Assembly: GCF_001571085.1 (NCBI RefSeq)
Contig: NZ_BCTC01000020.1
Location: forward strand, 1-64,000
Length of the DNA: 64,000 bases
From: Azohydromonas lata NBRC 102462
GTDB lineage: Bacteria; Pseudomonadota; Gammaproteobacteria; Burkholderiales; Burkholderiaceae_C
Reading direction: 5' to 3'
Under the pieces are notes generated by a model. That model did not search any database and was not told where the DNA came from. It saw only the letters and a list, made by a program, of their open reading frames with translations. Below are positions 58,946 through 64,000 of this stretch, piece after piece (position 1 is the first letter of the stretch; the number at the start of each line of letters is the position of its first letter). Both the position numbers and the translations under genes were made by a program.

Positions 58946-60313
58946 TCAGACGTGCAGCAGCAGGTGCTCGCGCTCCCAGGGCGAGATCACCTTCATGAAC
59001 TCGGCGAACTCGGTTTCCTTCACCTCGGTGTAGACGGTGATGAAGCTCTCGCCCAGCACCTCGGCCAGCGCGGTCTCGGCCCGCAGCTTCTCCAGCGCCT
59101 CGCCCAAGCTGCGCGGCAGGGCGTAGTCGCCCAGGTAGGCGTCGCCCTTGCACTCCGGCGTGGGCTCGATGCGGTTCTTGATGCCCAGGTAGCCGCAGGC
59201 CAGCGTGGCCGCCAGCGCCACATACGGGTTGGCATCGGCCCCCACGACGCGGTTTTCCACGCGGCGCGCGGCCGGCGGGGCCACGGGCGAGCGTATGCCC
59301 ACGGTGCGGTTGTCCGTGCCCCACTGGATGTTGATGGGCGCGGCCGTGAAGCGCGCCAGGCGCCGGTAGCTGTTGACGTAGGGCGCGAACAGCGCCATGG
59401 CCGCGGGCACGTATTTCTGCAGCCCGCCGATGTACCAGTAGAACTCGCGGCTGGCGCTGCCGTCGGGGTTGCTGAAGAGGTTCTGCCCCGTGTCCTTGCG
59501 CAGCATGCTCTGGTGGATGTGCATGGCGCTGCCGGGCTCGCCGGCAATGGGCTTGGCCATGAAGGTGGCGAACATGTCGTGCCGCATGGCGGCCTCGCGC
59601 ACCGTGCGCTTGAAGAAGAACACCTCGTCGGCCAGCGCCATGGGGTGGCCGTGGAAGAAGTTGATCTCCATCTGGCCCGCGCCGATTTCGTGGATCAGCG
59701 TGTCCACGCTGAGCTCCATCTTTTCGCAGTAGTCGTAGACGTCCTCGAACAGCGGGTCGAACTCGTTGACGGCGTCGATGCTGTAGGCCTGGCGCGAGGT
59801 CTCGGCGCGGCCGCTGCGGCCTATGGGCGGCTTGAGCGGCATGTCGGGGTCGGTGTTGCGCGCCACCAGGTAGAACTCCAGCTCCGGCGCCACCACGGGC
59901 TCCATGCCTTCGTACTGGAACAGCTCGCACACGCGGCGCAGCACGGAGCGCGGGGCGAAGGGGATCATGCGGCCGTCGCGGTCGAAGCAGTCGTGGATGA
60001 CCTGCGCGGTGGGGTCGGTGGCCCAGGGGACGATGCGCACCGTGGCCGGGTCGGGGCGCAGGTGCATGTCGCGGTCGGTGGGGGTGATGACGTCGTAGTA
60101 GGGGCCTTCCTCGGGGAACTCGCCCGTCACCCCCATGGCCACCACGACTTCCGGGAGCCGCATCCCGCGGTCCTCGGTGAACTTCTCGCGCGGGAGGATC
60201 TTTCCTCTCGCCACGCCGGTGAGGTCCGGCACCAGGCACTCGATCTCGGTGACGCGGTGCTGGTCCAGCCACTGTTCCAGGTCGCTGTATGTGAACTCTT
60301 TTCTTTCCACCAT
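58946..60313 (-). CDS. puuA: Glutamine synthetase-family gamma-glutamylpolyamine ligase (PuuA/SpuI-like)
   Basis: The 455-residue ligase likely forms gamma-glutamyl-putrescine or a related amine. It has the GS N-terminal part (IECLVPDLTGVARGKILPREKF), catalytic motifs VAPELEFYLVARNTDPD and GAGQMEINFFHGHPMALADEV, FMAKPIAGEPGSAMHIHQSM, the ATP loop NSYRRLARFTAAPINIQWG, and GADANPYVALAATLACGYL. It differs clearly from the other GS in the cluster (54419-55765). Stop is 22 bp from the aminotransferase start; start is 4 bp from the PuuD stop. Confidence 0.93.
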   Translation of the reverse strand: MVERKEFTYSDLEQWLDQHRVTEIECLVPDLTGVARGKILPREKFTEDRGMRLPEVVVAMGVTGEFPEEGPYYDVITPTDRDMHLRPDPATVRIVPWATDPTAQVIHDCFDRDGRMIPFAPRSVLRRVCELFQYEGMEPVVAPELEFYLVARNTDPDMPLKPPIGRSGRAETSRQAYSIDAVNEFDPLFEDVYDYCEKMELSVDTLIHEIGAGQMEINFFHGHPMALADEVFFFKRTVREAAMRHDMFATFMAKPIAGEPGSAMHIHQSMLRKDTGQNLFSNPDGSASREFYWYIGGLQKYVPAAMALFAPYVNSYRRLARFTAAPINIQWGTDNRTVGIRSPVAPPAARRVENRVVGADANPYVALAATLACGYLGIKNRIEPTPECKGDAYLGDYALPRSLGEALEKLRAETALAEVLGESFITVYTEVKETEFAEFMKVISPWEREHLLLHV

Positions 60314-60317
60314 AGGC

Positions 60318-61088
60318 TCACTCCTCCTGTCGTTGCTTGAACTGGTTGCGGTGCGTCGCCTGCCTTGCGCAGGCCGCCCCGAAGGCGCGAAGCAGTTGCA
60401 GGGACACGGGGTTGTCCCGCGCCCGCCATTCCGGATGCCACTGCACGCCCAGCGCGAACGCCGCGCCGGGCCATGAAAAGGCTTCGACCAGCCCGTCCGG
60501 CGCCCGCGCCTCCACCCGCAAGCCCTGGGCCAGCCGGTGGACGGCCTGGCCGTGCACCGAGTTGACGCGGAAGGTGCCCTCGCGCACCACGTCCGCCAGC
60601 AGCCCGCCGGGTTCCACCTGCACCTCGTGAGCGGGCGCGTACAGGGATTCGGCCGTTTCGCCCTGGCCGCGGTGGTCCAGGTGGCCGGGCAGCGTGTGCA
60701 CGGCCTGGTGCAGGCTGCCGCCCAACGCGACGTTGAGCTCCTGCGCGCCGCGGCAGATGGCCAGCAGCGGCAGCCGGCGCTCCAGCAGGCGCGGGATGAA
60801 GGGCAGCGTCCAGGCGTCGCGCGTGGGGTCCAGCGGCAGCGCGGGGTCGCGAACCTCTTCGCCGAAATGGCTGGGATGGACGTTGGAGGGCGAGCCCGTG
60901 AGCAGCACCCCGTCGGCCAGGTCCAGCAGCGCGTCCAGCTCGGCTTCGGACGCATCCGGCACCACCAGCGGCAGCGCGCCGGCCAGGCGCACGGCCTCCA
61001 CGTACTTGGCGCCGGCCACGTGGAACCCATGCTGGCCCAACACGCGGTTGCAGGCCGGGACGAGGACGACGGGGGGCGTGGTCTTCAT
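60318..61088 (-). CDS. puuD: Gamma-glutamyl-gamma-aminobutyrate hydrolase (PuuD-like)
   Basis: The 256-residue class I glutamine-amidotransferase-fold enzyme releases GABA from gamma-glutamyl-GABA. It has VLVPACNRVLGQHGFHVAG near the start, the catalytic Cys in LPLLAICRGAQELNVALGG, and the His-Glu pair in LGVQWHPEWRARDNP. SVHGQAVHRLAQGL matches the family. ATG 61088 is used. It is followed by the puuA-like ligase after 4 bp and is 73 bp from the upstream aminotransferase, so one transcript is probable. Confidence 0.93.
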   Translation of the reverse strand: MKTTPPVVLVPACNRVLGQHGFHVAGAKYVEAVRLAGALPLVVPDASEAELDALLDLADGVLLTGSPSNVHPSHFGEEVRDPALPLDPTRDAWTLPFIPRLLERRLPLLAICRGAQELNVALGGSLHQAVHTLPGHLDHRGQGETAESLYAPAHEVQVEPGGLLADVVREGTFRVNSVHGQAVHRLAQGLRVEARAPDGLVEAFSWPGAAFALGVQWHPEWRARDNPVSLQLLRAFGAACARQATHRNQFKQRQEE

Positions 61089-61161
61089 GGGCTGTCGGGT
61101 GGTGGGGCTGTTGGTGTGTCGGGTGTTCGGGATGGGCTGGCGCTGCTGTCCGGGCTGCGGC

Positions 61162-62490
61162 TCACGCCGCACGGCGCAGCGCGCCGGCCAGCGTGTCCAC
61201 GATGCGGTCGATGTGGGCCTTCTCAATGATGAGCGGTGGCGAGAGCGCCACGGTGTCGCCCGTGGTGCGGATGAGCACGCCTTGCTCCCAGCAGTCCAGG
61301 AACACGTCGAAGGCGCGCTTGCCCGGCGCGTCCGGCAGGGGGGCCAGCTCCACGCCGCCGACCAGGCCGATGTTGCGCACGTCGACCACGTGCGGCAGGC
61401 CCCGGAGGGCGTGCAGCGCGTGGCCGAAGTGCTCGTGCAGCGCCGAGGCGCGGGTGAGGAGGTTTTCCTCCGCGTAGGTCTGCAGCGTGGCCAGCGCCGC
61501 CGCGCAGGCCAGCGGGTGGGCGGAGTAGGTGTAGCCGTGCGGGAACTCGATGGCCTGCTCGGGGCCGTGCATGAAGGCGTCGTGTATCGCGCGCTTGGCG
61601 AAGACGGCGCCCATGGGCACGCAGCCGTTGGTCAGGCCCTTGGCGACGGTCATGAGGTCCGGCGTCACGCCGAAGGTCTGGGCCCCGAAGGGCTGGCCGG
61701 TGCGGCCGAAGCCGGTGATGACCTCGTCGAAGATCAGCAGGATGCCGTGGCGGTCGCAGATCTCGCGCAGCCGCTGCAGGTAGCCCTGCGGGGGCAGCAG
61801 CACGCCGGTGGAGCCGGCCACGGGCTCGACGATGACGGCGGCGATGGTGCTGGCGTCGTGCAGCGCGCACAGCCGCTCCAGGTCGTCGGCCAGCTCGGCG
61901 CCGTGGGCGGGCTGGCCGAAGCTGAAGGCGTTGCGCGCCGGGTCGTGCGTGTGGCGGATGTGGTCCACGCCGGAAAGCAGCGTGCCGAAGAGTTTTCGGT
62001 TGCCGACGATGCCGCCCACGGAGATGCCGCCGAAGTTCACCCCGTGGTAGCCGCGCTCGCGGCCTATGAGCCGGGTGCGGCTGCCTTCGCCGCGCACGCG
62101 GTGGTAGGCCAGCGCCATCTTCAGCGCCGTCTCCACGGACTCGGAGCCGGAGTTGGTGAAGAACACCTTGTCCAGCCCCGGCGGGGTCAGCTTGACCAGC
62201 TCCTCGGCCAGCTCGAAGGCCTGGGGGTGGCCCATCTGGAAGGGCGGGGCGTAGTCCAGCACCGAGGCCTGCTGCGCGATGGCCTGGACGATGCGCGGCC
62301 GCGCATGCCCGGCGTTCACGCACCACAGCCCGGCCACGCCGTCCAGCACCTGCCGTCCTTCCGGCGTCCAGTAGTGCATGCCTTCGGCGCGGGCCAGCAG
62401 GCGCGGGGCCTGCTTGAACTGCCGGTTGGCCGTGAAGGGCATCCAGTGGGCGTCGAGTGAGGGCGTATCGGTACTGCGGTCAGACGTCAT
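61162..62490 (-). CDS. Class III omega-aminotransferase (beta-alanine/GABA:pyruvate type)
   Basis: The 442-residue PLP enzyme has the start SLDAHWMPFTANRQFKQAPR of beta-alanine/omega-amino-acid:pyruvate transaminases, VFFTNSGSESVETALKMALAY, YHGVNFGGISVGGIVGN, EPVAGSTGVLLPPQGY, FDEVITGFGRTGQPFG and the PLP Lys in LMTVAKGLTNGCVPMGAVF. In the cluster it could transaminate GABA or beta-alanine from polyamines, taking the place of GabT. It is first in the minus-strand run, divergent from the MoxR gene with 300 bp between. Confidence 0.88.
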   Translation of the reverse strand: MTSDRSTDTPSLDAHWMPFTANRQFKQAPRLLARAEGMHYWTPEGRQVLDGVAGLWCVNAGHARPRIVQAIAQQASVLDYAPPFQMGHPQAFELAEELVKLTPPGLDKVFFTNSGSESVETALKMALAYHRVRGEGSRTRLIGRERGYHGVNFGGISVGGIVGNRKLFGTLLSGVDHIRHTHDPARNAFSFGQPAHGAELADDLERLCALHDASTIAAVIVEPVAGSTGVLLPPQGYLQRLREICDRHGILLIFDEVITGFGRTGQPFGAQTFGVTPDLMTVAKGLTNGCVPMGAVFAKRAIHDAFMHGPEQAIEFPHGYTYSAHPLACAAALATLQTYAEENLLTRASALHEHFGHALHALRGLPHVVDVRNIGLVGGVELAPLPDAPGKRAFDVFLDCWEQGVLIRTTGDTVALSPPLIIEKAHIDRIVDTLAGALRRAA

Positions 62491-62790
62491 GAGCTTCTCA
62501 ACCAGCACGGCCGTTGCAGCCGCGACGCTTGCAGTCTAGCCCTGGGCAAGGGGGTGGCGCTCGATCCGGCGTTCGCGGGCCTGCCGCGGCTGGGGCTGCG
62601 CACGGCTGGGTGGGCCGTCCCACCCATGGTTTCCCCTGAGCCGCTGCGTGCGCGCTGCGTGCGTGTCGGACACTCCCGTGCTGCGGGGCCGCGGCAAAGC
62701 GCGCCTTGCGCCTTCGCAGGCCGGCCACGGGCGGTTGCGCGGGCATCCTTGCGGCACCAGGGCGTCCGTCGGAACGGGCAGGAGTGTTCC
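62491..62790. other. Divergent intergenic region between the aminotransferase and moxR
   Basis: About 300 bp without a supported gene. It should hold promoters for both directions. No clear -10/-35 pair, operator or terminator could be supported. Confidence 0.4.
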
Positions 62791-63822
62791 ATGGCAGTAG
62801 ACACGGGCTGGCTGGCGGCGCAGCGGGAGCTGGCGCTGGCGATGGAGCGCGAAGTGGCGCGCGTGGTGGTTGGGCAGGCGCGGGCGATCCGGCTGATCAA
62901 CGTCGCCGTCTTCGCGCGCGGCCACGTGCTGCTGCAGGGCGACGTGGGCGTGGGCAAGACCACGCTGCTGCGCGCCTTCGCCCGCGTGGTGGGCGGGGCC
63001 TTCGCGCGGGTGGAGGGCACGGTGGACCTGATGCCGGCCGACCTCGTCTACCACACCCACATCGCCGCCGACGGCCGCCCGGCCGTGGACCCGGGGCCGC
63101 TCATCGCCCGCGGCGAGGAGCTGGCGGTGTTCTTCTTCAACGAGATCAACCGAGCCCGCCCCCAGGTGCACTCGCTGCTGCTGCGCGCCATGGCCGAGCG
63201 CAGCGTCTCGGCCTTCAACCGCGAGTTCCATGTGCCGCACCTGCTGGTCTTCGCCGACCGCAACCGCGTCGAGCGCGAGGAGACGTTCGAGCTGGCCGTG
63301 GCCGCGCGCGACCGCTTCTTGCTGGAAGTGACGCTGGAGACGCCCACGGACGCCGCCGAGCGCGAGGCGCTGGTCTTCGACCCGCGCTTCCACGACACGG
63401 ACGCCCTGGTGGACACGCTGCCCACGGGCCTGGTGCAGCACCGGGAGTTGGGCGCGCTGGCTGCCGCCATCCAAAGCCACATACACGCATCGCCCGCGCT
63501 GCGCCGCTACGCGCTGGCGCTGTGGAGCGCGAGCGAAAAGCCGTCGGAAAGCGGCGTGGCGCTGCCCGCCGGGCTGGGGCTGGACGCCTCGCAACTGGTG
63601 CTGGCCGGCGCCAGCCCGCGTGGCATGAGCATGCTGCTGCGCGCCGCGCGCGTGGCGGCTTGGCTGGACGGGCGCGACCACCTCGTCCCAGAAGACATAC
63701 AGGCGGTGTTCCACGAGGTGCTGGCGCACCGGCTGGTGCTGCAGCCGGTGTACGAGCTGCGCCGCGCGGCGCTGGTGCCGGCGCTCACGGCGGCCATCCT
63801 GCAATCGGTGCCTGCGCCCTGA
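62791..63822 (+). CDS. MoxR-family AAA+ ATPase
   Basis: The 343-residue cytoplasmic chaperone-like ATPase helps mature metalloenzymes or von-Willebrand-domain complexes. It has the MoxR Walker A GDVGVGKTTLLRAFARV, the Walker B-like region LAVFFFNEINRARPQVHSLLLRAM with FFNEIN, MAERSVSAFNREFHVPHLLVFADRNRVEREETF, and GASPRGMSMLLRAARVAAWL with the sensor-2 Arg. ATG 62791 has GCAGGAG a few bases before. A DUF58 gene follows 21 bp later, the usual MoxR-DUF58 (VWA) order. Confidence 0.92.
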   Translation: MAVDTGWLAAQRELALAMEREVARVVVGQARAIRLINVAVFARGHVLLQGDVGVGKTTLLRAFARVVGGAFARVEGTVDLMPADLVYHTHIAADGRPAVDPGPLIARGEELAVFFFNEINRARPQVHSLLLRAMAERSVSAFNREFHVPHLLVFADRNRVEREETFELAVAARDRFLLEVTLETPTDAAEREALVFDPRFHDTDALVDTLPTGLVQHRELGALAAAIQSHIHASPALRRYALALWSASEKPSESGVALPAGLGLDASQLVLAGASPRGMSMLLRAARVAAWLDGRDHLVPEDIQAVFHEVLAHRLVLQPVYELRRAALVPALTAAILQSVPAP

Positions 63823-63843
63823 GCCGGCCCTTGGAGAGTCGCG

Positions 63844-64000
63844 ATGGCCCTGGACGAAGCCCCGGCCGAGTTTTTCTACCGCCTGCCCGCGCCGGCCGAG
63901 GGGCTGCGGCCGGGGGCGCACCGCAGCGTGGGCGGGGACGGGGGCATGGAATTCCGCGGCCATGTGGACTGGCTGCGCGCGCCGGATGCGCGGCGGCTGG
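63844..64000 (+). CDS. Start of a DUF58-domain protein (runs past the right edge)
   Basis: Only the first 52 residues are visible: an acidic-to-proline-rich start (MALDEAPAEFFYRLPAPAEG), then LRPGAHRSVGGDGGMEFRG and HVDWLRAPDARRL. The GAHRSVGGDGGMEFRGH-type stretch is the conserved Arg-rich loop of DUF58 (COG1721) proteins that accompany MoxR ATPases. The ATG lies 21 bp after the moxR stop. The rest of the gene is outside the window. Confidence 0.75.
   Translation, partial: MALDEAPAEFFYRLPAPAEGLRPGAHRSVGGDGGMEFRGHVDWLRAPDARRL

Overview
This window is a high-GC chromosomal segment from a beta-proteobacterium of order Burkholderiales, most probably family Comamonadaceae (Acidovorax/Alicycliphilus/Melaminivora-like). 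The basis is the house-keeping gene order rimP-nusA-infB-rbfA-truB-typA, a CysB-type regulator beside a CbiX-type chelatase, the strong G/C-ending codon bias, and protein family variants typical of that group. This placement is inference; no database was searched. Layout from left to right. 1-6.1 kb: the tail of an unidentified protein, then moaE, crcB, a flavin reductase, an acyl-CoA-dehydrogenase-fold protein and clpB, which has a near-consensus heat-shock promoter. 6.2-11.5 kb: nadB, whose last third shifts to A/T-richer codons, followed by an accessory block of similar composition (P-loop protein, two small overlapping ORFs, secreted PHB-depolymerase-type esterase, ion-channel-like membrane protein with a degenerate pore). 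11.6-18.2 kb: nadA, an MFS transporter, a ThDP enzyme, a 118-residue Gln-rich disordered protein with its own terminator and upstream palindromes, an RraA-family protein, tRNA-Pro and an isolated soxYZ pair. 18.3-31.4 kb: an MFS-monooxygenase-domain fusion directly downstream of tRNA-Arg, a GST, a FimV-like protein, the minus-strand run lptF-lptG-cbiX-cysB-aminotransferase, divergent pepA-holC, a lone branched-chain amino-acid binding protein, a small membrane protein and tRNA-Ser. 31.7-43.7 kb: an AdiA/LdcC-type decarboxylase, fabI, and the transcription/translation operon rimP-nusA-infB-rbfA-truB followed by typA, with an intrinsic-terminator-like attenuator in the leader. 43.7-50.2 kb: a dRS3-like inverted-repeat element, a DMT exporter, a BrnT/BrnA toxin-antitoxin pair, dusA, a cardiolipin-synthase-type phospholipase D preceded by a coupled 15-codon leader ORF, a lipoprotein of lower GC and another DMT exporter. 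50.2-54.4 kb: a compact cassette of carboxymuconolactone-decarboxylase-family protein, NosR-like FMN/Fe-S membrane protein and ApbE flavin transferase, with no nosZ in view. 54.4-62.5 kb: a minus-strand polyamine catabolism cluster (two glutamine-synthetase-family ligases, aldehyde dehydrogenase, two class III aminotransferases, gamma-glutamyl-GABA hydrolase) with a REP-like doublet inside it. 62.8-64 kb: a MoxR AAA+ ATPase and the start of a DUF58 protein. No integrase, transposase, CRISPR array or rRNA was seen. Most genes are ordinary chromosomal genes. The most unusual items are the NosR/ApbE cassette without nitrous oxide reductase, the Gln-rich protein with its palindromic upstream region, the rimP leader attenuator, the leader ORF fused by ATGA overlap to the phospholipase D gene, and the channel homologue lacking a normal selectivity filter.
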